Shown here: positions 1 through 8,300 of the stretch, one piece after another | Numbering within the stretch: position 1 is the first letter of the stretch | Layout of the letters: the number at the start of each line of letters is the position of its first letter | Assembly: GCA_005881235.1 (NCBI GenBank) | Contig: VBEQ01000019.1 | Span: forward strand, 1 to 16,841 | Length of the DNA stretch: 16,841 nt | Direction of reading: 5' to 3' | Source of the DNA: Chloroflexota bacterium | GTDB lineage: Bacteria; Chloroflexota; Dormibacteria; CF-121 | Notes under the pieces: generated by a model | Seen by the model: only the letters and a program-made list of their open reading frames with translations | Databases searched by the model: none | Told to the model about the DNA's origin: nothing | Position numbers and translations under genes: made by a program

Positions 1-644
1 TGATCGGCGACCTGACCACCGGCGACGGTATCCAGGCCGCGGTGGCCGGATGCGCAACAATCGTGCATTGCGCGGGCGGCGCGAAAGGCGACGGCGATAA
101 GGCGCGGAACCTGGTCCGTGCGGCATCGAGCGTCGGCGTGGAGCACCTGGTCTATATCTCGGTCGTCGGCGCGGATCGTATTCCGATCGTCAGCGGTATC
201 GATCGCGCGATGTTCGGCTACTTCGGGTCCAAACTGGCCGCGGAGCGAGTCGTGGCGGAATCCGGCCTACCATGGACCACGCTGCGAGCCACCCAGTTCT
301 ATGACCTTTTACTGACGGTCGCTCAGCAAATGACGAAGCTGCCGGTCATACCCGTCCCCGCCGGTTCCCGATTCCAGCCGGTCGACGCCGGCGAGGTCGC
401 AGCCCGGCTGGTGGAGCTCACACTCGACCGGCCGTCTGGCCTCGTCCCCGACTTCGGCGGGCCACGGGTCTATGACGCGGCCGATCTGATCCGTGAATAC
501 CTGCGCGCCCGCCACAAGCGCCGAGTGCTGTTGCCGGTGCGCCTCCCGGGCAAGGCTGCCCGCGCGGTTCGAGCCGGCGCGATCCTTGCTCCCGAACGCG
601 CGGTCGGTCGTCGGACCTGGGAAGACTTCCTGGCCGGTCGTTAG
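1..644 (+). CDS. SDR/NmrA-like NAD(P)-binding protein, 5'-truncated by window edge
   Basis: The reading frame is open from position 3 and encodes a Gly-Asp-Leu segment before the first possible internal start (GTG at 42), so the true start lies upstream of the window. The visible part fits the second half of an atypical short-chain dehydrogenase (NmrA/SDR5-like) Rossmann fold. It shows a VAGCATIVHCAGG strand-loop, the strand EHLVYISVVGAD, a YFGSK (YxxxK) segment followed by LAAERVV, and LRATQFYD, the usual substrate-side strand. The N-terminal GxxGxxG dinucleotide motif would be in the missing part. Such proteins bind NAD(P)H and act as reductases, isomerases or redox sensors; the substrate cannot be read from sequence. 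The TAG stop (642-644) directly abuts the convergent stop of the membrane-protein gene on the other strand. The family call is fairly sure and the specific function is unknown. Confidence 0.8.
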   Translation, partial: IGDLTTGDGIQAAVAGCATIVHCAGGAKGDGDKARNLVRAASSVGVEHLVYISVVGADRIPIVSGIDRAMFGYFGSKLAAERVVAESGLPWTTLRATQFYDLLLTVAQQMTKLPVIPVPAGSRFQPVDAGEVAARLVELTLDRPSGLVPDFGGPRVYDAADLIREYLRARHKRRVLLPVRLPGKAARAVRAGAILAPERAVGRRTWEDFLAGR

Positions 645-1592
645 TTAGTGGCTCGGACTGGGACTCGGGCTGGGGTTCGGGCTTGCGCTTGGACTCGGCG
701 ACGGCCAGGGCGGCAGGGCCACTCGCGGCGCGACGACGGGATCCCCGGTCAGGTGGCGCTGCGTCAATGGATAGGCATTGGTGACGGCTTTCCCGTCCGC
801 GCCGATGGGATAGCTTGTCTGCGCTTCGGACTTGTCGACCATGATGGGCCGGCCGTCCTGGTCGTAGAGGAGAACGTTCGTCAGCGGCTTGCCGTCCTGC
901 GAGTAGGGATAAATATTGGTCACCTGACCGGCGGCGAACGCGTTCGCAAACGTTGTCTGTTGTGGACTGGTGGTGCCCGTCAGTTCCGAGTACGCAAAGC
1001 TCCGCATGTTTGCGAGAACCACGACAGCGAACAATGCAATCAGCAGGTTCGCCGAGTACGCCAGGACCAGAGCCTTTTGGGAAAGCTGTCGGCTCCGACG
1101 CCCAATGCGAACGGAGAGCCAGATTGCGATCCCGGTCGCCAGGATCTCGACTAAACCCCGCTTTGATGTGGGATCTGGAATGGGCCCCAGAGGGTAACCG
1201 GGGCTGACAGCGGCCATCAGAATGAGGACCGCCAGATAAGCGCGGAGCACCCACCACGCCGGTCGCAGCTCGGGCAGAAAGGCGCGGATTTGTCGATACC
1301 ACGTGGATCCCGTGACCCTTGCGAGCGCGCGTTGCAGGTCGTGAAGCGCGGCGTCTTGGCGCCGAGTGGTGACCTGGGCGGCGCCATATGCGGCCCGCAG
1401 GTCCTCGGCGTATTGCTGCGGCGGCCCCAGGCGTTCGTTGAGCGGGCCTCCGGCGTCAGCAGCAATCTCCCGCAGGTGGTCTTCGAGATCCTCCAGCAGG
1501 ACCTCCGATTGATCCGTGGGCAGGTTGGAAAGCGCAGCGCGAACGGAGGCCGCGTAAGTCGCAACGTCGTCTGCTTGATCGTTACTTGCCAT
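645..1592 (-). CDS. HAAS-domain (DUF1700-like) membrane protein, partner of PadR
   Basis: A 315-residue integral membrane protein. Residues about 10-70 form a helical N-terminal domain resembling HAAS/DUF1700 (LPTDQSEVLLEDLEDHLREI, then an LGPPQQYAEDLRAAYG segment), typical of membrane proteins encoded next to PadR regulators. Three hydrophobic segments follow at about 111-130, 146-163 and 177-196. The remaining ~115 residues are polar and probably extracytoplasmic. They contain YPYSQDGKPLTNVLLYDQDGRP and a shorter related YPIGADGKAVTNAYP unit, and end in a Ser-Pro tail (about 297-314). The ATG at 1592 has an AAGGAG Shine-Dalgarno 8 bases upstream (1606-1601) inside the end of padR, and the two genes overlap by 11 bp, implying translational coupling. 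By family analogy it may sense an envelope signal together with PadR, but this is inference. Alternative label: permease-prefix domain protein. Confidence 0.8.
   Translation of the reverse strand: MASNDQADDVATYAASVRAALSNLPTDQSEVLLEDLEDHLREIAADAGGPLNERLGPPQQYAEDLRAAYGAAQVTTRRQDAALHDLQRALARVTGSTWYRQIRAFLPELRPAWWVLRAYLAVLILMAAVSPGYPLGPIPDPTSKRGLVEILATGIAIWLSVRIGRRSRQLSQKALVLAYSANLLIALFAVVVLANMRSFAYSELTGTTSPQQTTFANAFAAGQVTNIYPYSQDGKPLTNVLLYDQDGRPIMVDKSEAQTSYPIGADGKAVTNAYPLTQRHLTGDPVVAPRVALPPWPSPSPSASPNPSPSPSPSH
651..704 (-). repeat. Ser-Pro low-complexity coding repeat
   Basis: The 3' end of the HAAS membrane-protein gene is a degenerate hexanucleotide repeat encoding alternating Ser and Pro (residues about 297-314, with an Ala and an Asn interruption). 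On the plus strand it appears as repeated ggactc/gggctg-like units. Such tails are flexible and can span a cell wall; slippage could vary the length between strains. Confidence 0.75.
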
Positions 1593-1935
1593 GGCCGTTG
1601 CTCCTTCCGTTTAGGAGGTGATTGAGCGCCTTGCTCAAGGAGACCCACGTCTGTGCGGACTGGTCGAGCGCTTTTCGACCGCGGTTGTTGAGACCGTAGT
1701 ACTTGCGGTGCGGCCCCTCGTCGGACGGAACGACATATGAATTGAGCGCGCCGGCCTGATAGAGACGCCGCAGCGTTCCGTATACCGACGCGTCGCCGAC
1801 ATGATCCAGGCCGTTTTCGCGAAGCCGGCGGACGACGTCGTAGCCGTAGCTGTCCGCCTCGGCCAGCACGGCGAGCACGGCCAGATCCAGCACGCCTTTG
1901 AGCAATTGGGTGGGGTCGACTTCTGCCTGGTTCAT
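1582..1935 (-). CDS. PadR-family transcriptional regulator
   Basis: A 117-residue protein matching the short PadR family, winged-helix repressors that usually respond to phenolics, drugs or envelope stress. Family landmarks are LLKGVLDLAVLAVL (11-24), ADSYGYDVVRRL (27-38), the recognition-helix region DASVYGTLRRLYQAG (48-62) and the wing GPHRKYYGLNNRGRKAL (74-90). A C-terminal helix for dimerisation follows, of the minimal length seen in subfamily 2. The ATG at 1935 has no strong Shine-Dalgarno, so a very short leader is possible. It overlaps the downstream HAAS membrane-protein gene by 11 bp, the common PadR-HAAS arrangement. The 71 bp upstream contain repeated AGTAGTG elements that could be its own operator, suggesting autoregulation. 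Confidence 0.92.
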   Translation of the reverse strand: MNQAEVDPTQLLKGVLDLAVLAVLAEADSYGYDVVRRLRENGLDHVGDASVYGTLRRLYQAGALNSYVVPSDEGPHRKYYGLNNRGRKALDQSAQTWVSLSKALNHLLNGRSNGHGK

Positions 1936-1949
1936 ATGACGCCATAGAG

Positions 1950-2006
1950 ACTACTACGGATTGCGCAGTAGTGCAACACCGCATTGCAGAGTAGTGAAAC
2001 GGTGTT
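1950..2006 (-). promoter_or_regulatory. Repeat-rich putative PadR operator/promoter
   Basis: The short gap upstream of padR holds two 18-bp direct repeats at 1960-1977 and 1983-2000 (15 of 18 bases alike, both containing AGTAGTG and ending in AAC), 23 bp apart, about two helical turns. There are also two inverted repeats: ACTACT (1950-1955) with AGTAGT (1967-1972), and AACACCG (1975-1981) with CGGTGTT (2000-2006). This density in 57 bp, immediately before a PadR gene, fits a multi-site operator. The second inverted repeat also lies just after the stop codon of the upstream minus-strand gene and could fold in its transcript. I could not assign a convincing -35/-10 pair. Confidence 0.55.
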
Positions 2007-2621
2007 CTAGTCGCCGAACTCTGGACCGTAGTCGTTTGGCGCGCCCGGCGTCGAGGCTTTGTCGACCCTGATCCCCCACGCCGGGTGGATCTCGGCCCAG
2101 TTTTCCGCGGCCCGACCCTGGTAGAGGATTCGGTGCAGGCTGTTGGTGTCGATCACGTACGGCCCGGTCACCGTGACGTGGTCGCCTGGGGCTGGCATCG
2201 GCGGGTCGTTGAAGCCGCCCGCATCGGCGTTATTGGTGCGAAAGAGCACGCCATGGGAGTGCTGGGGAATGATCTCCACCACGAGGTGAGGCCCGGCGTG
2301 GCCGGTGCAGGTCTGCAAGTCATTGGCCGAGGCCAGCAGCGCCGCGGACTGTTCGTCCACCCTGAGCCGAACGTGGTAGTCACCATCCGGCTCGAGTTTC
2401 AGACAGTCGACGGTGCCGCTCACGGTCCGGCAGCGATCGACCAGGCGTAGGCGACCCGAGAGATAGACGCCGGCGAGCGGCGGGCCCCATTTGCATTGCC
2501 CCGCCTGAAGGGTGAACTTCACCAGGGGGATCTGTACCCAGTTATAGGTTGCTACGGCCAGAGCCCCGATGAGCACCGGTGCGAGTCCGGCGATGACCGC
2601 TACCCGGCCGCTGCGATGCAC
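2007..2621 (-). CDS. Membrane-anchored protein of unknown function
   Basis: A 204-residue protein with an N-terminal hydrophobic segment (about 7-28) preceded by basic residues, so it is either exported and anchored or has an uncleaved signal. The outer part has four cysteines (43, 64, 73, 105), which could form disulfides. It continues with strand-rich sequence DYHVRLRVD and HLVVEIIP, then GDHVTVTGPYVIDTN (147-160) and ENWAEIHPAWGI (173-184). The GDxVxVTGxYVxD plus WxEIHPxxxI combination recalls small OB-fold-like proteins of soil bacteria; I offer that as a structural guess only. The start is GTG, 18 bp after the proC stop, so it is probably co-transcribed with proC. No catalytic motif is evident and I do not recognise the gene. 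Confidence 0.7.
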   Translation of the reverse strand: MHRSGRVAVIAGLAPVLIGALAVATYNWVQIPLVKFTLQAGQCKWGPPLAGVYLSGRLRLVDRCRTVSGTVDCLKLEPDGDYHVRLRVDEQSAALLASANDLQTCTGHAGPHLVVEIIPQHSHGVLFRTNNADAGGFNDPPMPAPGDHVTVTGPYVIDTNSLHRILYQGRAAENWAEIHPAWGIRVDKASTPGAPNDYGPEFGD

Positions 2622-2639
2622 CGTCGTTCGCCGGCCGGA

Positions 2640-3509
2640 CTAGGCCTCGCCCCTGGGCGGCATTGGTTCGGGGTCTTTTCCGGCACTGAGGCTTTCGGAC
2701 AGCGACATCGTCCGGCGGTAGGCGGCCCAGACGGCGTCGGCCAGCACCGTGCGCAGCCGCCCACGCTCGAGCTCGTGCAGCGCCGCGGCTGACGTCCCGC
2801 CGGGTGATGTCACCATGTCGCGCAGCTGCGCCGGATGTTTCTGTGTCCGTTCGGCAAAGGCTACCGAGCCTTTGAGCGTTTCGAGCACCAGATCGTGCGC
2901 GAGGTGGCGAGGAAATCCGAGGTGCACGGCGCTGTCGATCAGCGCCTCCATCACCAGGAAGACATACGTCGGACCGGTGCCGCTGACCGCGGTTGCCATC
3001 GCGACGAAGCGCTCGTCGGCGACCTGGAGCTCGTGGCCGAGCGCGCCGAGTAAGGCGCGGGCCTGCTCGCGATGCGCCTCGGTCGCCTCCGGGGTCGCAT
3101 ACCAGATGTTCACGCCCTCACCGATCTGGGCCGGCGTGTTGGGCATGACGCGGACGAGCGCACCGTGGTCCAGACCGTTGCGCAGCGTCGCGGTCGTGGC
3201 GCCGGCGATGATCGAGATCACCAGTTTGTCGGGCGCCAGGCTGCTGCGCAGTTCCTTGAGGACGCCCGGCATCACCTGCGGCTTGATCCCGAGCACCACA
3301 ACGTCACCGCGGCGCGCCGCCTCAGAATTGTCGGCGGTCACGTGGATCCCGTACTTCTCGCCCAGCGCGTGCCGGCGGTCGGCGCGCGGGTGACTGGCAA
3401 CGATGTTCCCGGCCGACACCAGGTGGCGCTCGAGCACCCCGGCAATGATCGCCTCCGCCATCACCCCGGCTCCGACGACGCCCAGCGTCGACCCACGGAG
3501 TGGACTCAT
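2640..3509 (-). CDS. proC: Pyrroline-5-carboxylate reductase
   Basis: Catalyses the last step of proline synthesis, NAD(P)H-dependent reduction of 1-pyrroline-5-carboxylate to proline, in the cytoplasm. With the ATG at 3509 the protein has 289 residues, near family length. It begins with a Rossmann strand and GVVGAGVMAEAIIAGVL. Further family segments are VVVLGIKPQVM, VISIIAGATTATL and VRVMPNTPAQIGEGV. The C-terminal dimerisation and active-site domain reads AVSGTGPTYVFLVMEALIDS, then MVTSPGGTSAAALHELERG. The frame stays open to 3566, but the extra 19 residues are basic and Ser-rich and would precede the promoter-like TACAAT box at 3521-3516, so I prefer 3509. A membrane-anchored gene of unknown function follows after 18 bp on the same strand. 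Confidence 0.94.
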   Translation of the reverse strand: MSPLRGSTLGVVGAGVMAEAIIAGVLERHLVSAGNIVASHPRADRRHALGEKYGIHVTADNSEAARRGDVVVLGIKPQVMPGVLKELRSSLAPDKLVISIIAGATTATLRNGLDHGALVRVMPNTPAQIGEGVNIWYATPEATEAHREQARALLGALGHELQVADERFVAMATAVSGTGPTYVFLVMEALIDSAVHLGFPRHLAHDLVLETLKGSVAFAERTQKHPAQLRDMVTSPGGTSAAALHELERGRLRTVLADAVWAAYRRTMSLSESLSAGKDPEPMPPRGEA

Positions 3510-3515
3510 CTGCGG

Positions 3516-3521
3516 ATTGTA
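3516..3521 (-). promoter_or_regulatory. Putative -10 box for leaderless proC transcript
   Basis: On the minus strand TACAAT (five of six bases of the TATAAT consensus) ends six bases before the preferred proC ATG (3509). That spacing places transcription initiation at or next to the start codon, as in leaderless genes, and agrees with the absence of a Shine-Dalgarno there. No good -35 hexamer is visible 17-18 bases further upstream. Confidence 0.45.
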
Positions 3522-3549
3522 CGAACTCGATCTTCCGGGCTTGCGATGC

Positions 3550-3578
3550 TTGACAGACGAACGCATGTTCGATAGACT
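3550..3578 (+). promoter_or_regulatory. Sigma70-type promoter for the DUF222-HNH gene
   Basis: A perfect TTGACA at 3550-3555 is followed by a 17-bp spacer and TAGACT at 3573-3578 (four of six bases of TATAAT). Initiation would fall near 3585, about five bases before the GTG start at 3590, giving an almost leaderless message. Confidence 0.6.
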
Positions 3579-3589
3579 TACACAGAATT

Positions 3590-5008
3590 GTGGTAGGTGC
3601 CGACGCGACCATAGCGCGGAGCTCCCACCTGGCCGAGTTGCTGGCGGCGATCGATCGCTTCCGCCAGCGGCCGAAGACGAATCGGGAGCCCCAGGAGCTC
3701 GCGGCTGAGCTGAAGGGGATCCGCCATGCGACGGACCTCCTCGAGCTGGAGTTTTCGCAGACAGCGGCCGCTTTCAGCAAGACCGAGGAATACGATGAGG
3801 AGGGGTCGGTCAGCCCCATCGACTGGATTCGGCATCAGTGCCGGATGTCGACCGGGGCGGTGTGGAACAGTTTGGCGGTCGGCGAGCACCTCGACGACCT
3901 TCCGCGCAGCATCGAGGCGGTCGAGAGTGCCGAGATTGGGTACGCCCACCTGACGCTGATGGCCCGAACCGCACAGGCCGTGCAGGGATCGGCCACTGCC
4001 GCGCCATTCGAGGAGGGCGGGTTACTCGACAAAGCCCGCGAGTACAGCGTCGGCCGTCTCTGGTACTTCTGTCATCACATGCGCCACGCCACGGATCCCG
4101 AGGAATTTACCGCCGAGCAGAGCCGCGCGACCGAAGGGCGCACCCTGAAGATGAGCACCTACGAAGACGGCTCCCTCGCCCTCGAGGGCTGGATTGACTC
4201 AGTTGGTGGCGCCGTGGTCCGAAGCGCGCTCGAGCCCTTGGCCCAACCCCACGGCGATCACGATGAGCGCGGCCGGGAACACCGCAACGCCGATGCGTTC
4301 GTCGAGGTGTGCAGCCACGTCCAGGACATTGGCGTGCTGCCGCAGCGGCCTCATCTTCAGGTCACGGCTTCGCTCGATACCCTACGCGCCGTGGCCGGAT
4401 CGCCGGCCGGCGACATGGAGTACTCGCTGCCCGTATCGGCGGCGACCGTCCGCCGGTTGGCGTGTGACGGCACCATCACCCGCGTCGTGCTAGCTCCCGA
4501 GTCCGTCGTCATCGACGTGGGCCGGGCCCGTCGCGTGGTCGCCGGCGCCGCACGCCGCGCGCTGAACGCTCGCGATGGTCATTGCAAGTGGCCGCGTTGC
4601 GAGCGGCCCGCATCGTGGAGCAATGCCCACCACATCGTCCACTGGACAGACGGCGGCGAGACCGATCTCGCGAACATGATCCTGCTCTGCCACCGGCACC
4701 ACTGGATGGCGCACGAGGGCGGCTGGCAATTGGTGCGCACCGACGAGGGCGAGGTGCTGACGGTGCCGCCTCGTCCGCCCGGGCTGGCGCGTCTCGCGGA
4801 CGCGGAGGATCCGGTTCAGGCCGCTCACCAATTCGCCGAACAGCTCCGCGTCGCCCGGTCCCTACGAACTGATTGGCCCCCAGGAGAACGTGTCGCCGCC
4901 GCCGACGATGCCGCCTGGGCCCGGGTGATGGAGGCGCATGATGCCGCGCACCATGAGGCGAATCAGCGCTCGGACCTGGACGACGACGCACCCGACCCCG
5001 CCGCCTGA
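3590..5008 (+). CDS. DUF222 / HNH endonuclease domain protein (13E12-like)
   Basis: A 472-residue protein. The first ~310 residues are a helical DUF222-type region, including SPIDWIRHQCRMSTGAVWN (75-93), LDDLPRSIEAVESAEIGYAHL (101-121) and SLALEGWIDSVGGAVVRSAL (195-214). The C-terminal part (about 325-380) is a zinc-type HNH nuclease: Cys332 and Cys337 in HCKWPRC, the SNAHHIVHWTDGG ββα motif with His347/His348, Asn362, then Cys367 and His370/His371 in LLCHRHHWMAHEGGW. HNH domains cut DNA with one metal ion. The physiological role of DUF222-HNH proteins is not established; they are often multicopy in Actinobacteria and called 13E12 repeat proteins. The GTG start is chosen because a consensus-like promoter ends just upstream and no other in-frame start preserves the DUF222 N-terminus. 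The gene stands alone, with no partner methylase or toxin-antitoxin gene beside it. Confidence 0.88.
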   Translation: MVGADATIARSSHLAELLAAIDRFRQRPKTNREPQELAAELKGIRHATDLLELEFSQTAAAFSKTEEYDEEGSVSPIDWIRHQCRMSTGAVWNSLAVGEHLDDLPRSIEAVESAEIGYAHLTLMARTAQAVQGSATAAPFEEGGLLDKAREYSVGRLWYFCHHMRHATDPEEFTAEQSRATEGRTLKMSTYEDGSLALEGWIDSVGGAVVRSALEPLAQPHGDHDERGREHRNADAFVEVCSHVQDIGVLPQRPHLQVTASLDTLRAVAGSPAGDMEYSLPVSAATVRRLACDGTITRVVLAPESVVIDVGRARRVVAGAARRALNARDGHCKWPRCERPASWSNAHHIVHWTDGGETDLANMILLCHRHHWMAHEGGWQLVRTDEGEVLTVPPRPPGLARLADAEDPVQAAHQFAEQLRVARSLRTDWPPGERVAAADDAAWARVMEAHDAAHHEANQRSDLDDDAPDPAA

Positions 5009-5313
5009 CCAACCCGCCGTTCTTGTGGCCGGACCTCTGATTTGTAGCGCCTCAGGCGTCGGTGGGGTCCGCAAGCGGCGGGGAGGCGCGGGTCCCCTGC
5101 GGCGCGACGCAGACGGGCCGGGGCCGCTTCGCGAATATTGGGCGCGCGCATCTCGTCTCTGGGCCGGAATGGCCGAGGCGTTTACGCCGCCGGTGGCAAA
5201 CGGCTTTCGACTTAGCTGGCCGGCCCGTCGAGCACGCCGAAGGGTGCGCCGACCTCAGCGCTTGCGGGCTCGACCGCCCTGGCGGGCTTGAAACGACCCG
5301 CTTCTGGGGCTTT
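5009..5313. other. Intergenic region between convergent genes, no gene seen
   Basis: About 300 bp between the 3' ends of the HNH gene and gltB. Open frames here are only extensions of frames antisense to gltB and resemble no known protein. The clearest structure is an imperfect inverted repeat at 5227-5253 (GTCG and GCAC arms pairing with GTGC and CGAC, loop of eight). It might act as a bidirectional terminator, but there is no T-tract on either side. No tRNA or other RNA gene is recognisable. Confidence 0.4.
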
Positions 5314-8300
5314 CTATCCCCGAGAGGCGACCGTCCCTTCATGCGCGTTTTCGATGCGGGCGACATCGTCCCTCGGTGCGACCCGCCAGAACCGATGCAG
5401 CGCCGCATGCCAGTCATCGAGGATCGCGCGCGCCGCGGGCGAGCCGGTGTACTGCGCGTGTTGCTCGATCAACCCACGCAAGCGCAGCCCCTGTTCCGCC
5501 AGCAGCTGGTGCTCGCCGCTGAGCCGGTGCGCGTCGACGAGTTCCGGATTCACCATCGCCGGCAGTCCGATCCCATCGTCGTAGACGAAGACCTCGCCAC
5601 CGGTCATGCCGGCGCCGAGGTTGTGCCCTACCGGACCGAGCACCACCAGGGTGCCGCCCGTCATGTACTCTGCGGCGTGCTCCCCCACCCCCTCGACGAC
5701 CGCTGAGGCGCCGCTGTTGCGCACGGCGAAGCGCTCACCCGCCTTCCCCGCGCAGAACAGCTCGCCACCGGTGGCGCCGTAGAGGACGGTGTTCCCGAGC
5801 AGGTGCGGATCGCCGGCATCGTTGGCGGGCGGCCGCAGGATGATCCGACCGCCCCCCATCCCCTTCCCCACGTAGTCGTTCGCCTCACCGATCAGGATGA
5901 ACTCGATGCCGTCGGTCAGGAATGCCCCGAAGCTCTGGCCGGCGGCACCGCTGAACGTGAAGGATGCCGACCCGGCCGGGGCGGACGTCCCGCATTCCCG
6001 GGCCAGCGCGCCACCCAAGCGTGCTCCGACCGAGCGGTCGGCATTTTCGATGGGGTAGCTCGCTCGCACATCGGCGCCGCTGAGGACCGCCTTGAGCGCA
6101 TCGAGGCAGATCCGGTCGCCGAGCTCGGACGATGGCCGCTGCAGCGGAATCGAGTGGACGAAGCGACGCGGCTCCGATCCGTCGTCGGTGAGCAGTGGCG
6201 ACAGGTCGAGGCGGTCGGCTCGCGCGTCGCCGGTGATGCGCTGCGACAGGAGATCGGTACGGCCGATCGCCTCGTCCAGGCTTTTGAGCCCGAGGCCGGC
6301 GAGCAGGTGGCGGATCTCCTCGGCGACGTGCGTGAGATAAGCCTCGAGCATCTGGGGGGTCCCGGCGAACTTTGCCCGCAGCTCTGGACGCTGGGTCGCA
6401 ATCCCAACCGGGCAGGTGTCGAGATGGCAGGTGCGCACCATGATGCAGCCCTCGGCCAGCAGCGCTGCCGTGCCGAAGCTGTACTCGTCGGCGCCGAGCA
6501 GCGCGGCGATGACGACGTCGCGACCGGACTTGATGCCGCCGTCGACGCGGATGCGGACCCGCCCGCGCAGCTCGTTGATGCGCAACGTCTGCTGCGTCTC
6601 CGCCAGACCGATTTCCCAGGGCATCCCGGCGTTCTTGATGGAGGACAGGGGGCTGGCTCCGGTCCCGCCATCCATGCCGGCGATATGCACCACGTCGGCC
6701 AGGCCCTTCACCACGCCCGCGGCGATCGTGCCGACGCCAGCCTCGGCGACGAGCTTGACGGAAACGGCTGCGAGCGGGTTGACCTGCTTGAGGTCGTAGA
6801 TGAGCTGCGCGAGGTCCTCGATGGAATAGATGTCGTGGTGTGGCGGGGGCGAGATCAGCGCGATCCCCTGCTGGGTGTGCCGGAGCCGCGCGATCTCGGC
6901 GGTCGCCTTGTGACCCGGAAGCTGGCCACCTTCGCCGGGCTTCGACCCCTGCGCCATTTTGATCTGGAGCTCATCAGCAAAGACGCAGTACTCGGGCGTA
7001 ACCCCGAAGCGTCCCGAGGCGACCTGCTTGATGCGCGAGTTGCGGTCGACCGGGAGACCACGGGTGCGATATCGGGCCGGGTCCTCGCCGCCCTCGCCCG
7101 TGTTGCTCTTCCCACCCAGCCGGTTCATCGCGATCGCAATCGTCTCGTGCGCCTCCGCGGCGATCGAGCCGTGCGACATGGCACCGGTTGAGAACCGCCT
7201 CAGGATGGCTGTGGCAGGCTCGACGTCATTGAGCGGCACCGGCGGCCCGGCCGGCCGCATCGCCAGCAGGTCCCTCGGATAGGTTGGGGGACGATCATTG
7301 ACGATGCGGGCAAAGCGCTCGTAGGAGGCGTAGCCGTTGCCATCCGGTCGCGCCGTCACAGCGCGTTGCAGCGCGTGCGCCGCCGCCATCTCTTTCGGCG
7401 CCGCTGACACCAGGGCCAGTTCAGCTGGCACCGCGTCGTGGAGGGCGTCGACGACATCGGGGTTCGTCGCATGGTATTCGGTGCCCTGCTTGTGGTGCTT
7501 GAAGAAGCCCGGGCTCACCAGAGCCGGCGACGCCGCGACAAACCCGGCCGCGTGCTGCGCGAGCACCTGCTCGCCGAGATCGGTGAAGGTCGCGCCCCCG
7601 ACCGGCGAGGGCGTCCCGGCAAATCCGAGGTCCACCACGTCGTCATCGAGCCCGATGATTTCGAAGATCTGCGCCCCCTGGTAGCCATCGAGTGTCGAGA
7701 TGCCCATCTTCGCGAGCACCTTCAGGGTGCCGTCCTCGAGCGCCTTGACGTAGTGCTCCTGCGCGCCCCGGCCATCGGTGGCCTCCCCTTTCAGATGGCC
7801 GGCCGATGCTAGCGCTCTGATGGATGCCATGCCAAGACGCGGGCAGATCGCCTGCGCCCCGTAGCCAAGCAAGCAGACAATGTGGTGGACCTCGCGCGCT
7901 TCGTCGGTCTCGACCAGGAGGCTGGTCTGGCCGCGCAGGCCTTGCCGCATCAGGTGGTGGTGAACGCTCCCGACGGCGAGCAACGCGGGGATGGGCGCCC
8001 GCTCCGGCCCGGCGCGGCGGTCACTGATGATCAGGATGGAGGCGCCAAGGCGCGCCGCGCGTTCGGCATCTTCGGCCAGCCGCTCGCACGCCACGCGCAG
8101 CCCGCACGCGCCCTCGGCCACGGCGAAAGTCGCGTTGAGATCGCTCGACGCGAACGGTCTGCCCAGCGTGCGCACCGCCTCGAGTCCCGACGGATAGAGC
8201 AGAAATGAATCGAGCTGGACCAGGCGGGCGGCCTCCCGGCCGCCCGACAGCAGGGGCGCCGGCGCCCCCAGATAGCTCCGCAGCGACATCACGAGCCGCT

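Noticed and set aside
418..1302. 294-codon minus-strand frame overlapping the SDR and HAAS genes
   Set aside because: It lies out of frame with two well-supported genes, and its translation is low-complexity Arg/Gly/Ser.
3590..5008. HNH gene as part of a mobile intron, restriction system or defence island
   Set aside because: No reverse transcriptase, methylase, integrase, terminal repeats or target duplication nearby; flanks are housekeeping genes.
5270..5320. Possible tRNA-like TψC arm in the gap before gltB
   Set aside because: The GGTTCGA-type loop and acceptor stem pairing are not present; no cloverleaf can be drawn.
5062..5706. 214-codon plus-strand frame from the intergenic gap into gltB antisense
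   Set aside because: More than half is antisense to the conserved gltB C-terminal domain; no known motif and no ribosome binding site.
5803..7191. 462-codon open frame on the plus strand
   Set aside because: It is antisense to the intact gltB gene, its translation is Arg/Asp/Gly-rich without any known motif, and such long antisense frames are common in GC-rich genes.
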